The notes under the pieces: model-generated
Told to the model about the DNA's origin: nothing
Seen by the model: the letters and a program-made list of their open reading frames with translations, nothing else
Database searches by the model: none
Position numbers and translations under genes: made by a program
From: Pelargonium cotyledonis
Taxonomy: Eukaryota; Streptophyta; Magnoliopsida; Geraniales; Geraniaceae
Direction: 5' to 3'
DNA: 25,184 nucleotides
Assembly (NCBI GenBank): GCA_036897625.1
Contig: JAYMTA010000688.1
Location: forward strand, 1-25,184
Shown here: piece after piece, positions 1-9,847 of the stretch
Layout of the letters: every line of letters starts with the position of its first letter
How positions within the stretch are numbered: position 1 is the stretch's first letter

Positions 1-102
1 GGAAAAAGTGAGGGTTATATTGGAAACACACTAAATTATCTTGTAATTCTTAATTTTTGTAAAAAATAAAAATAACACACTCATTTTAAGACGGAGGAAG
101 TA
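1..102 (-). mobile_element. Stowaway-like MITE, cut by the window edge
   Basis: The right end reads ...CTCATTTTAAGACGGAGGAAG followed by TA. This is the reverse complement of the common plant Stowaway terminus (CTYCCTCCGTCnnAAAATGAG, TA target). About 90 bases inward it matches, on the opposite strand, the element at about 8009-8220 (shared blocks such as ATTACAAGATAATTTA), so the two belong to one family. The other end lies outside the window. Confidence 0.7.
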
Positions 103-560
103 TATCAATACTCCGCATATCAATATTGATTATTATATCAATATTATAATGAATCAAACTACCCTTAAGCCAATAGAAAAATACAATCTCCCATCACATC
201 TAATTATGTGTCCGTGTCCAATGTAGTTGACATTGGGAAATAAAATTTTAAATTGTTCACCAAAAAAATAAAACATTTCAAAAGTACTTGTCCTAAGATT
301 CCTACTTATCCAATTTTGTTACTCTTAACTAAAAAACGACAAGCCAAAATAGTAAGAGCATTTTTATCTTTATTTACCATTCCCAGCAGTAAAAAAAAAA
401 CGCAGTAATAAAGTTGAATTTATCGAGATTCGGATGAGAAGCAACAAGCACGAGAATCTCGTCTGCCGTGCCACTCGGGGTGATAAGAATGTCACACGTG
501 TCCACTCAGTACTATGTAACGCCTTGGCCTCACTCTACTTATCATTTTCCACTCACTTCT
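103..560 (+). promoter_or_regulatory. Upstream region of the CBSX3 gene with a G-box
   Basis: This AT-rich stretch has no gene. A palindromic G-box/ABRE-type core CACGTG lies at 495-500 (context ACACGTGT), about 60 bp before the probable transcript start. I see no clear TATA box. Transcription probably starts around 540-600, where CT-rich sequence begins. The promoter role is inferred from position. Confidence 0.45.
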
Positions 561-567
561 AGGGTTT
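560..567 (+). promoter_or_regulatory. Telo-box (TAGGGTTT)
   Basis: TAGGGTTT is the plant telo-box, common near transcription starts of housekeeping and translation or mitochondrial genes. It lies about 70 bp before the end of the leader exon. A single 8-bp match can occur by chance. Confidence 0.35.
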
Positions 568-569
568 GT

Positions 570-1857
570 CTATTGTGTTGTGCTGTGCTGAGCTGAGCTT
601 GACGAAGAGATCGACCTCTAATCGCAACCAGGTCTCAGCTCTTTATTTTACTCTTCTCAATCATGTGTAGATTCCATGATCGATTCCAGTTTCTGCTTCA
701 GCATTTAGTTTAGTCTTTGATCGATTCCAGTTTCTGCTTCAGCATTTAGTTTAGTCTTTGATCGATTCCAGTAATTTACACTTCATTTCTTGATTTGAGT
801 CCAAACTTTCTGCTTCATGTGTATCTGAGATCAAGTTCATCATCGCCTTGATTATTCTCTTGATCAATCTGCCCATTCTCAGTCTCTTAATTAGATCAGA
901 TTTGATTAAACTCGTTTTTGGTAGATTTGTGTTTGCGGATCGTTACTGTGTGCTCATATCATTTTTTGCATGTGGTGGCGATTAGCGGAGTATTGATACA
1001 TGAATCGATCGATCGATCTCATGAAAAACTACTGGAAATGTTTTTGCTATTTCAGCGTTAGAGGATCTTTTGCTAAAAAAAGCTGAAAGATTTGTATTTG
1101 TTATTTTATACGGAGTACATTTTATCTGAATGTGTGGCTCTTTTGCTTGGCGAGATCCACCAACACAGAAAAAAAAAATGATTTCATAAGTTTATTTATT
1201 GAGAATTAGATTGTTCTTTTGTTTATTTTCTGAAATACTGTTTAGTGATGAATTAAGTTTGCTTTGTTTTCTGCAACTTAATTTTTTTGGATTAATGGGT
1301 AAAAAGAAGGTAAGTTGCTGATAAATACTCAATATTGAACATAATTTGCAAATTGGTCCTTATTTTATTTTTGTCTGACAGCTAATTCCATGTAACCTCA
1401 ATTTTGACAATGTCAAATTGATGGTGACTGCAAGGATAAAATGACTATTTTGGAAAGGAAAAAAAGATAAAGATAAATCATATGCCATAAAATCCATATA
1501 CATGATAAATGGGAAAAAAAAATATCAAATTATTAAATCTGAATGACATAATGAACCATATTTACTGGGAGTTATCAGTTATCTGCAAAAGAGGATATGT
1601 ATAGGCTATTTATCTGCAATATACCATAAAAAGAATCACTATGTTTGGTTTGTTTACTTTTTTTTCTTTCTATATATCTGTTATTCTTCATTCAGATCCC
1701 TTAGGTGACTTGAACTTCACACTCAAGTGTTTCCAATATCCAATTTTTATCACAATGTCTTTTATTTGCCAAATGATTGGACATGGGTTGTTTTATTTGG
1801 ATTAAAACATGGATCTGCATTTCATCTTTTTTTAGCTATAATCTATCACTTGAACAG
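570..1857 (+). other. CBSX3: 5' leader exon (to 631) and leader intron 632-1857 of the CBSX3 gene
   Basis: A leader exon ending CAACCAG|GT at 631 is inferred. The following intron ends at TTGAACAG (1857), five bases before the ATG at 1863, so almost the whole 1.2-kb gap is a leader intron. It is T-rich as plant introns are, and contains a tandem 41-bp duplication (678-771). The ATG exon must start at or before 1863; the 3' splice site AG at 1856-1857 is the best candidate. Confidence 0.5.
678..771. repeat. Tandem 41-bp repeat, two units plus a partial third
   Basis: Units 678-718 and 719-759 are identical (beginning GATCGATTCCAG, ending TTAGTCTTT). A 12-base third start, GATCGATTCCAG, follows at 760-771. 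Perfect identity points to a recent duplication, inside the leader intron of the CBSX3 gene. Confidence 0.9.
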
Positions 1858-1862
1858 ATACG

Positions 1863-3331
1863 ATGCAAGGAGCTGTACAAACATTTATGGTGCGCGGAAA
1901 CATGGTGAAAAATGCAGTCTTGCAACGGATTCGTCTTGTGAATCCAATGATGAGCCCTGCTGTCTTTTCACGCTTCGAGTCAACTTCATCGGCCCCGACT
2001 CCCCACATGGAAGAGCAAGGTTTTGAGAGCACCAAAATTGCTGATATCTTAAAATCCAAAGGTAAAGGTGCTGACGGCTCCTGGCTTTGGTGCACTACTG
2101 ATGACACTGTTTATGATGCTGTGAAGTCGGTAAGCAACTTTGTGTTTCATTTCATCACTTACTAAATGTTGCTGTGGCATTTAGGGCTTCATTTGTAGCT
2201 TAAGTATTCTTCTTTTTTCTTTTCCCCTAGATGACGCAACACAATGTTGGAGCTTTGGTGGTCGTGAAACCTGGTGAACAAAAATCTATAGCAGGAATTA
2301 TCACCGAGAGAGGTTCGCGCTTAGCATCCTGCTCACATGAAAATAGTTTATGTTTTATACATTGGATAAATGATCACTTTACATCTTGAATATTTCAATT
2401 CGTTAAATCCACCTTTACACTCAAAATCCTTATATTTGTATAATTGTTCTGTCCTTGTGATCGATGTAAGACTTACTAAGGTAGTGTTTGGATTGGGAAT
2501 GAGAATGAAGAATGAGAATGAGATTCTCATTCCAAATTATATCATTCTCATGACCAAAAAGTCCTAATCCAAACACGAAGAATGAGAATCTCATTCGCAT
2601 TCCCATTCTTGAACAAAAATTCTAATCCAAATGCTACCTTAGTTTATTTTACTGTCTTTTGTTGCTACCTTCATTTCTCTAAGAAAATCAATGCTGCATT
2701 TGTCAATATTACCGATCTCTTGATATGTGAATCTCTTTCCTATTAGTTATTAGGAATAAATATGTTGGCAAGGCAAACTTTACTTTAACAGCTAGTTCTT
2801 TCTCATATTTGATGACATAATTTCAGATTATCTTCGGAAGATCATTGTACAAGGAAGATCTTCCAAGTCTACCAAGGTTGGGGACATCATGACTGAAGAG
2901 GTATATACAAGTAGTACCCTTTCGGTTTACTTAAACTGAGAAACACATTTGTAGTTATGAGTTGGTGCCTATTTGTTGCAAGCTATAATTGTATAACTTT
3001 TTTGGGTGCAGAACAAGTTAATTACAGTCACACCCGATACCAAAGTTCTGTGGGCAATGCAATTGATGACAGGTTTTTATATGCTGCTGCTTTTTTCTTT
3101 AACAAATTTGTTTGCTACTTTGTTTTTGTTCTTCTATACATAATACGAATTGAACTAATTTAAGTTCGAAACTGTGATTGGTTGGCAGATAATCGCATTA
3201 GGCACATTCCGGTGGTTGATGACAAGGACATGATTGGCATGGTGTCCATCGGAGATGTTGTTCGTGCTGTGGTGAGCGAGCACCGGGAGGAGTTGAACCG
3301 CTTGAATGCGTACATACAGGGAGGTTATTAG
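1863..3331 (+). CDS. CBSX3: CBS domain-containing protein CBSX3, mitochondrial
   Basis: Five coding exons: 1863-2129, 2231-2312, 2827-2900, 3012-3072 and 3189-3331 (TAG). All borders are GT-AG, giving 627 nt and 208 aa, close to the Arabidopsis CBSX3 length as I recall it. The first ~38 residues have several Arg/Lys and no Asp/Glu, fitting a mitochondrial presequence. Two CBS motifs follow (about residues 57-125 and 130-200) and form one Bateman module; recognisable blocks are ADGSWLWCTTDDTVYDAVKS, VGALVVVKPGE, AGIITER/DYLRKII, VGDIMTEE, NRIRHIPVVDD and MIGMVSIGDVVRAVV. The protein ends AYIQGGY, as in the family. Arabidopsis CBSX3 is reported to bind adenosine ligands and regulate o-type thioredoxin in mitochondria, affecting redox balance; that role is inferred here from homology. 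A MITE sits in the intron 2313-2826. The ATG is the first one after the leader intron. Confidence 0.95.
2480..2638. mobile_element. MITE, GGTAGTGTTTGG family, copy 1
   Basis: This 159-bp element lies in the intron 2313-2826 of the CBSX3 gene. It has inverted ends GGTAGTGTTTGGATTGGGAA and the complementary ATCCAAATGCTACC. The interior is itself palindromic (GAATGAGAATGAGATTCTCATTC). Flanks are CTAA / TTAG, so the target duplication is not clear. Two further copies lie in the next gene. Superfamily is uncertain; short AT-rich targets suggest PIF/Harbinger or a Tc1-like group. Confidence 0.8.
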
Positions 3332-4500
3332 TTGGAGAGACTAATAATAAGTCATGTTATGGTGGTCGGGCTATTCTGGATCTTTGAAAACTAGTAAGCT
3401 GAGTGCTTGTATATATTTGTGATTTAGTATGCATCTTGTTGTGTATGCTTATGGCAGTTCGGGTTGTCGCTGGACTGGGACATGATAACCGGCATGTGAA
3501 CTATTTTCTTAAGAATAAGCTCTGTGGTGCTGTTTGAAATTTCTTCTTAGTACTTTTTTGCATTGTATGTGTTGGACAAACTGGCCTTGATCATGACAGG
3601 AAAGTGGTTGCATCATGTTTGGCAATTGGCATTGCATGGTTATGTATTTTCCGAGTTGGTGTGGAACAGGGAGACATAATATTTGTGTTGTGACACGTCC
3701 AACGTGGACACTTGGGGGTTGCAACAATATATTTACTGTAAAATCTTATTCTAGTCATGTCGTGTCAAACATGATATATATATATACATATATATATAAT
3801 ACTAAACGTGTTATGTCGGGTTGGGTTTCATTCGATCAAACATGTGTTCGAGTTGCTTGTTCATGATCATGTTGTGTTCCATGTTTCAACATTGCCGTGT
3901 TAGTTTATATAGCACATAGTCAATCTTCATGGATTGAATTGAAGTGAGCGACCACAGCTTCTCTGGTTGCATGGGACATTCGTTCTTTATCTAACATACT
4001 GCGTTGACTGATATGAATTTGGTATTTTGCGTTGGCTAATGTGAATTTGAATTCGACCCAAAACGTATGCTACATCATGTATCGACTATCTCAAGTTTGA
4101 ATTTGAGTAACATAACAAAATCAAAATTACGTTCACGTACTAAAAATCGAATTGTCAGCAACAAAATCATACTACAATACCAATTCATTTCTTGGGTCGA
4201 CATATGTTCATTTTGACCCGAATGGGTGAGCCGATAAGCCTCCAACAACGATGAGCTACACAGTAATAACTATTTCATTCTTAAATATCTCCTCGTTACT
4301 TAAAATGAGATTTAAATTCAAAAGAATACTAATATATTCTTAGCTTCAGTCCAGATATGAATTTTCTGCTTAAAAAAATACTGTATTGCCCAAAATGTCC
4401 CGAAAATCTCCCGGTTTTTTTACCAATAGATAATTTCGATAATGATTGGAATATTATAGGAGTATTTTTAAAATCAATTTTCAAAATCTTTCGTAGGGCG
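3332..4500. other. 3' flank of CBSX3 and upstream region of the B3 gene
   Basis: The first 300-400 bases after the stop are probably 3' UTR of CBSX3. The rest is AT-rich intergenic sequence with a short TA-rich run (3774-3799). I see no convincing gene; open frames here are short and have no recognisable product. The promoter of the B3 gene must lie in the last few hundred bases, but I see no distinctive element. Confidence 0.5.
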
Positions 4501-4720
4501 CTTTTTATTTGCTCACTGTTCACCTCACTCTCTTCTCCACTGGTAGGCCCATTAATCCGTACAGAAATAGGTGTTTCTGGAAGAAGCTCTCAAATACGCC
4601 ATCTCTCCACCTCTTCCGAAGCTCCCAGGTGAGTACAGTTCACTCGCATCTTCGTCTTCTTCCTTTGATTTTTTTTTTTAAAATATATAAATGTATATTT
4701 AAAGTTTCGGTTTGAAGCAG
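4500..4720 (+). other. 5' leader exon (to 4628) and leader intron 4629-4720 of the B3 gene
   Basis: CTCCCAG|GTGAGT at 4628/4629 is a strong donor and TTTGAAGCAG at 4720 a good acceptor, giving a 92-bp intron. The next exon carries 21 leader bases before the ATG at 4742. A GGCCCA motif at 4546-4551 matches plant site II sequence. The 5' end of the transcript is not determined. Confidence 0.55.
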
Positions 4721-4741
4721 AGAGAACGAATCGAAGCGAAG

Positions 4742-7700
4742 ATGGTGGAGGCTGAGAGCAATATCTCCAACTCTTATGAAGAAGCTCGCAAGCAACGCCT
4801 TGAAGAAAACAAAAAGAGATTTGAGGTGATTTTGCTTTTTCCTTGTCATTATCTCACCCATTCTACATAGATGATTTCGCGTGTTTTTTTTTTTTTTTTT
4901 TTTAAATTAATTTCCTTTTACTTAAGCTTATCGATGTGATTTTTTGATGTTTTTGCTGGTTTTTATTCAATAGGATTTGGGAATTTTGAGTATATCCAAA
5001 GGTTTGACAGAGATCAACAATGCTGAGAAGAAGTCTCACACTCAGGTAAGAGGGTTGCTACAACAATATTTATGAAAATGAGTCTCAACTTTATTGATTT
5101 TCGCCCCAAATTGGGTGTTGCTCTACGTTTTTTAGTTATATGCTTGAATTATCGACAATAATACTAGGATAAGTTTGTTAGAAGCTCACAACAAGAGTAC
5201 ATGGAGTGGAAGAGTGAAAGCGAACTCTAAATAGCCTGTCCTTAAGTTCTACAAAATTGATAAAGTAGACATTATTTTGGGACAAAGAGAGTTACAGTGA
5301 TCAACTAAGTTGGGGACTTATTAATGTTAAGTGGCTCTATATTCTTCTTGTGATGCAGCAAGTTCGTAATCCAAAACCCAAGTCCATCCCAAATGACTCT
5401 TATGCATCGGAACCAAGACGATCCTCTCGTGCACGCAACCCTGTTCCTTCATATCGTGATGAAGTAAGTATTTGTCAATCAGTGTCTTTTTTAGGTGATC
5501 TTAAAAATGTTATGGTAGTGTTTGGATAAGAATTTATGTTGACAAATGAAAATGATATTCTCATTCTTCATGTATGTTTGGATGATGATGACTTTTTGGT
5601 CATGAGAGAATGGTTTTTGCAATTCTATTATAGATTCTGTTCCTCATTTCAATTTTTTTTTAATTCAAGTGCTACCTTATTATAGAAAATTAATTTGAAG
5701 ACGGATAGTGGTAAAAAGGCATATATGATGTGTTCTTTTTAGCATTCAATTCATGTTCTTTAAAACTCAAAACAAATAGAAATATATAAAGTATAGTTTT
5801 ATGGCACTCTATGCATGATTATGAGCCTAATTCAATGTAATTTCTCAATGACTTGGAACATTTTAGTATTAACTTTCTTTCTATCCATTACAGTTAGACA
5901 TAGGCCTCCCACCTTCGCGGAGAGGAAGGAAAGCTTCATCTTCATGGGAAAGGTGGAGTCCGCTACTTTGTCTCTAGTCTTGCAATTATTTGTTTATTCA
6001 CTTTATGGATGTTAGAAACAACAGTGTGGGGTTTTCAGCTATCTTGCTAGGCCAGCGGATGAAGTTAAAATGGCCTCGTATGAAGAAAGGGCCTACGCTA
6101 TGAAAGCAGCTGAAAAGATTCAGAGCAATCTACCGTCTGAAAATCCATCTTTTGTCAAATCAATGGTTCGGTCCCATGTTTATAGTTGTTTTTGGTTGGT
6201 AAGTTGGAAGAGGAAATACATATGATCTGATTTTTGTTATCAGTTTCTTTTGCTAGTTTATGTTTAGATAAGGCCTTACTTTATTTGCTAACCCATCTGG
6301 TCATTCACTTTGCTTTACTCTCAAGGGTCTACCATCTCAGTTTTGTAAGAACTATCTTCCGAAAAAAGAGTTAAATGTGGTATTGGAGGATGAAAATGGC
6401 ACTGAATATGAGGCTATGTATCTTGGCAAGAGAGTTGGGCTTAGTGGTGGTTGGAGAGGATTTGCACTGGACCATAAGTTGGATGATGGTGATGCTGTGG
6501 TGTTTGAGATGGTTGAACCAACAAGATTTAAGGTAGGTTAAATATTTATTAAGAAAGTGGTTATACGAAGAGTTATGTGGTGTTACACACACGTGTGTGT
6601 GTGTGTGTGTGTATATATATATTCATTGCAATAGCCAATATGTATATATGTTTGGATTCTCGTTGTAAAAAAAACTTAAAGACATGCACAACTTGTTACT
6701 TAAAGTTCACGTGTCTGGCATTTCAAACCACATATTTTTGCAAACTGATCCAATATTTGTTGGGCTAAAGTTTTTTTAACAATGCTCTTTGGTGGTTAAT
6801 GGTTCCTTCCTGGTTTACAGCCAGATCAATGAATTAAAATTACACAGTTAATGCATATTTTACCATCTCATGCAGTTTTGACTTCTCTTTCAAATAGTTA
6901 ATGCAGTTTGACCATCACATAGTTTTCATTACTGGTCTACAAAGAAAACTGAGCCCAAAATAGATCATCTTTAGTTTATTAAGTATTGTGTTTGAGCAAA
7001 ATTAGTAAGTTTAAATCTTTGTTTCATGTGTTGTAATCTTTGTGGCAATGATGATTGCATGGCTATTTATCCTTGAGTTTTTTAGTCCATAGCAATTAGC
7101 AGCTACTGTTGTTATGCACATGTTCACTTGGTGTTTATATCTTTATATAGGTGGTGTTTGGATTAAACTTTGGAACGAAAATATGAATCAACAATGAAAT
7201 GGGAATGAGTCATTGAACAAAGGAAATGTCATTCCCATTTCGATTCTTGATTCCCATTCCTACACAAAAATCCTAATCCATACGTGCTACCATAGTTTCT
7301 CTGCTTGCTCACGTCTTAGTTCTTACTCATATGTTGCTGCAGGTTTACATAGTGAGAGCATCTTCTCCCACAAGTCCTAAACAAGACAATGATATTTCGG
7401 ATAACAAGGCTATTGGTGCTAAAAAGACGTCAAAGAGGACCAGGGCGCAAGATTCTAAACTAGAGCAGAAACAGAAGTCGAGTGACCCAATCGTCAATGA
7501 AAGTAATGACTTGTCAAGCCCTGAAAAGCTCCAGCCCGAGCAGGATGGTCATGAAGTCCAATCACAAGAAGAAGAGAAGGATGACCACGAAGTCCAATCA
7601 CAAGAAGAAGAAGACGAAGAAGAAAGGCCTACGAAGAAGCGGGGAGTTCAAAAGAAGCGCGCAACAGCAAAGCCTAGTACATCAAAGAACGGACATCCTG

Positions 7701-7867
7701 AAGGCCAATCACAAGAAGAAGAAAGGCCTACAACGAAGCGTGGAGCTCAAAAGAAAGGTGCAACACCGAATCCTAGTACATCAGAGACGTTGGAAATTGC
7801 TGAGAAAAATGTGAGGCCTGCTCGTAAACATAGGAAGGAAAGGTTATTTAGGAAGAGAGTACGTTAA
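4742..7867 (+). CDS. B3 domain-containing DNA-binding protein (At5g42700/At3g19184 type)
   Basis: Seven coding exons: 4742-4825, 4974-5045, 5359-5463, 5894-5952, 6039-6198, 6326-6532 and 7343-7867 (TAA); 1212 nt, 403 aa. The N-terminus YEEARKQRLEENKKRFEDLG is the charged helical block typical of this B3 subgroup, followed by an RSSRARN basic patch and the linker YLARPADEVKMASYEERAYA. The B3 fold covers about residues 143-237, with FVKSMVRSHV, FWLGLPSQFCKNYLP, GLSGGWRGFALDHKLDDGDAVVFE (shown in parts: GGWRGFALDHKLDDGD) and VYIV. The last ~165 residues are Glu/Lys/Ser-rich, with repeated QSQEEE and KRG(V/A)QKK units and likely nuclear-localisation patches. B3 proteins bind short DNA sites in the nucleus, so this is a probable transcriptional regulator; target and process are unknown. 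Introns 5464-5893 and 6533-7342 each hold a related MITE, and an hAT-like element starts 94 bp after the stop. Confidence 0.93.
5514..5676. mobile_element. MITE, GGTAGTGTTTGG family, copy 2
   Basis: This 163-bp element lies in the intron 5464-5893 of the B3 gene. It begins GGTAGTGTTTGGAT and ends CAAGTGCTACC, flanked on both sides by TTAT, a likely target duplication. It shares the internal block GACTTTTTGGTCATGAGA with copy 1 in inverted orientation. It is more diverged than copy 1. Confidence 0.75.
6584..6622. repeat. (AC)n/(GT)n/(TA)n microsatellite
   Basis: An ACACAC run flips into about 12 GT units and then TATATATA, in the intron 6533-7342 of the B3 gene. Likely polymorphic in length. 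Confidence 0.9.
7150..7291. mobile_element. MITE, GGTAGTGTTTGG family, copy 3
   Basis: This 142-bp element lies in the intron 6533-7342 of the B3 gene, ending 51 bp before the last exon. It begins GGTGGTGTTTGGATTAAA and ends TCCTAATCCATACGTGCTACC. ATA occurs directly on both sides (7147-7149 and 7292-7294), a probable 3-bp target duplication. The interior has complementary blocks around ATGGGAATGAG and TCATTCCCAT. Confidence 0.75.
7552..7787 (+). repeat. In-frame tandem repeats in the tail of the B3 protein
   Basis: GAAG(T/G)CCAATCACAAGAAG occurs three times (about 7551, 7589 and 7700). A longer block beginning GAAAGGCCTAC at 7622 recurs at 7721, an offset of 99 bp or exactly 33 codons. The repeats encode QSQEEE followed by RPTxKRGxQKKxAT. 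Both offsets keep the frame, so the tail grew by in-frame duplication. Confidence 0.85.
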
Positions 7868-8008
7868 GAGAGTTGATATAGCATGTTATTTATGTAGTAT
7901 AGTTGCATGAGAGATTTATGGAGTCTCAGACATACATACATTTGGATTTAGTTAATGTTGCCAGTGGTGGAGCCAGACATTCAGTACAGGGTAGGCATAA
8001 AATTTTAA

Positions 8009-8220
8009 TCCATCTATCTTAAAATGAGTGTCTTGTTTTCAATTTTTGTAAAAATTAAAAATTACAAGATAATTTAATGTGTTTTTAATATTATTCCCAT
8101 TTTTCCATCCGCACTCTATTGCAAATCAGTTTATGTGCATAAGTGATAAGGATAATATAAGGAAAATAATATAATAACTTAAAAATAGAAATAAGACACT
8201 TATTTTGGGACGGAGTGAAG
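8009..8220 (+). mobile_element. Stowaway-like MITE nested in the hAT-like element
   Basis: The left end ATCTATCTTAAAATGAGTGTC and right end GACACTTATTTTGGGACGGAG are inverted copies in the Stowaway style; the right end is followed by TA within GTGAAGTAA. Its first ~90 bases match the reverse complement of the element at 1-102. The outer few bases of the left end have decayed. Confidence 0.65.
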
Positions 8221-8570
8221 TAATAGACAAAAAGTAACATAATTTTTTTGTGTTTAATATATTTTTTTGAGTTTATAAATGTCTTTAAACCATAATTTTT
8301 ATTACAAATATGTTTAAACTGTTCAAAATTATAAATGAGACATTAAAATATAAGTTTTTTTTTGAAAAAAATATAGGGAAATTTTGTCAATATATATAGA
8401 AAAGAGGAGTCTAAGCCAATTAATTTTTGGCTTAGGCTAAGCCACTAACGAGGTGGTGACAAACATTAAAATACTTGGATCCGGGCGGGTCGCTCCACTC
8501 CCACCAATTCACTTGGGTAGATATAGGTAAAACTAATTGAGATGTCATCACCTCTAATCCAAGCCAAAAA

Positions 8571-8695
8571 AATGTTGCCTCATATTCGATTTCCTATATA
8601 TATATATAATATGTTTACTATAAAAATCTAGCAATAAGTATCAAACTCATGCCGTCTTGCCCTTAGGCCTTAACCACTATGGCAGAGGCAACATT
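8571..8695. repeat. 125-bp segment with perfect 11-bp inverted ends and tRNA-like boxes
   Basis: AATGTTGCCTC at 8571-8581 and GAGGCAACATT at 8685-8695 are perfect inverted copies. On the minus strand just inside the right end, TGCCATAGTGGTTAAGG resembles a pol III box A and GAGTTTGATAC a weak box B about 30 bases later. It could be a decayed tRNA-derived SINE or a small foldback element within the hAT-like element. Confidence 0.35.
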
Positions 8696-8797
8696 AATAA
8701 ATTTAAATGAACTCATATATATTTATTGTATTCCAAGAAGCTTGGCATAGGCAGCTGCCTACCATTGCTGCCCTTTGGCTCTGCCAATGAGTGTTGC

Positions 8798-9847
8798 TGA
8801 TATATTATGCCATATTTTTGGCCTATCTATTTGTACGGCTATGACTATGGCCTTGCTTGAATAGCAGGAAATTATGTAGGCTCTTTTGTCTCCACAAGCT
8901 CAATCACCGAAAAATGGTTACACTTTTTGGCCTAATAGGACACTCGTATGCTTATTGAGCTATTTTTTGTTATTTCGGGTTTGGTTAACATTAGGTCAAC
9001 CTAGGTCGCTTTGGCTATGCCCCTGCTTAAACAAGTTAGACAAAACAATGTTTGCGTGTTTATCATGCGTGATATTATCGAGTTGGAGTAGTGATAACTA
9101 ACATGTAGTGTTGATTTCATTTATGCTATCGGTAGCTACCATAGATTGAGTTCATGAAACTTTCTACCCATGAATTTAAATCGAATTTGGGAATGAGACA
9201 CTTAGTTACAATAAATTGACCATGAAGTGATATTTTTTTTCCTTTTTTTTTTGTTGCTTAATTTCAATGATTTGAAATTGATTTTGAATTACCAATAAGG
9301 TTCATTTCTTAAGAAACTTTGTTCATATTCCCATGCAAAATTAAATAAATAATCAAATACAAACATTTTCATAAATGATGGGTCAAAGGTTCTAAAATAA
9401 CTTTTCAAAGAAAATTTAAATTTTGAAGGATGGAAAGAAGATGTTTGAAAGCGAAAAAGGCAACACCAAATAATTAGAGACCATTCAAAAGGAACAAATG
9501 ATTTAGTCTACTACATATTCAAAAAGAAAATATTGGGAAAAGCTTATTTTATTTTCTTATGATACCAAAATTGATTTTATTAATATTTAAAATCCATCCT
9601 TCAAAATTGGTAGAAAAAGTTTTGCCGCCTTTGTGATTCTATCCGTCTCGAATGAGGATTAGTTTGGATGTGGTAGAACGGTTTAAATGTCTCAACCGCA
9701 AGTTTTCGGATCCACTCAGGAACCTCATGGCATAGACCAAAAAAAAAAAACCCATCATGCATTTCAAATATAAATTTTTTCTTGATATGAGAATCGTCAT
9801 TTATTAAACCGCATATAACTAATTGTATATTTTAAACCACATTTTTG
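8798..9847. other. AT-rich intergenic stretch without a recognisable gene
   Basis: I see only short chance open frames, oligo-T/oligo-A runs and low-complexity AT sequence. One A-rich tail at 9739-9750 could be the end of an old retroposon, but no body is recognisable before it. Confidence 0.5.

Larger units (their letters stand above)
7954..8797. mobile_element. Non-autonomous hAT-like transposon with 8-bp target duplications
   Basis: The element proper is 7962-8789 (828 bp). The left end is CAGTGGTGGAGCCAGA; the right end, read inward on the other strand, is CATTGGCAGAGCCAAA, so the inverted ends agree at 12 of 16 bases and match the CAGNGGCGGAGCCA-type ends of Tip100-like hAT elements. 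It is flanked by AATGTTGC (7954-7961) and AGTGTTGC (8790-8797), an 8-bp duplication with one mismatch, the length expected for hAT. There is no transposase frame inside. It begins 94 bp after the stop of the B3 gene and may lie in its 3' UTR. A Stowaway MITE is nested in it. Confidence 0.7.

Noticed and set aside
1727-2026. 99-codon frame overlapping the first CBSX3 coding exon
   Set aside because: It is out of frame with the clear CBSX3 homology and crosses the leader intron border.
8425-8575. Inverted blocks TTTTGGCTT...GAGGTGGTGAC and GTCATCACCTC...AAGCCAAAA
   Set aside because: A real imperfect hairpin, but it lies within the hAT-like element and may simply be its subterminal structure; no separate borders or target duplication were found.
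8886-9101. 71-codon plus-strand frame in the intergenic region
   Set aside because: No recognisable domain, no supporting splice or promoter context, and composition like the surrounding AT-rich DNA.
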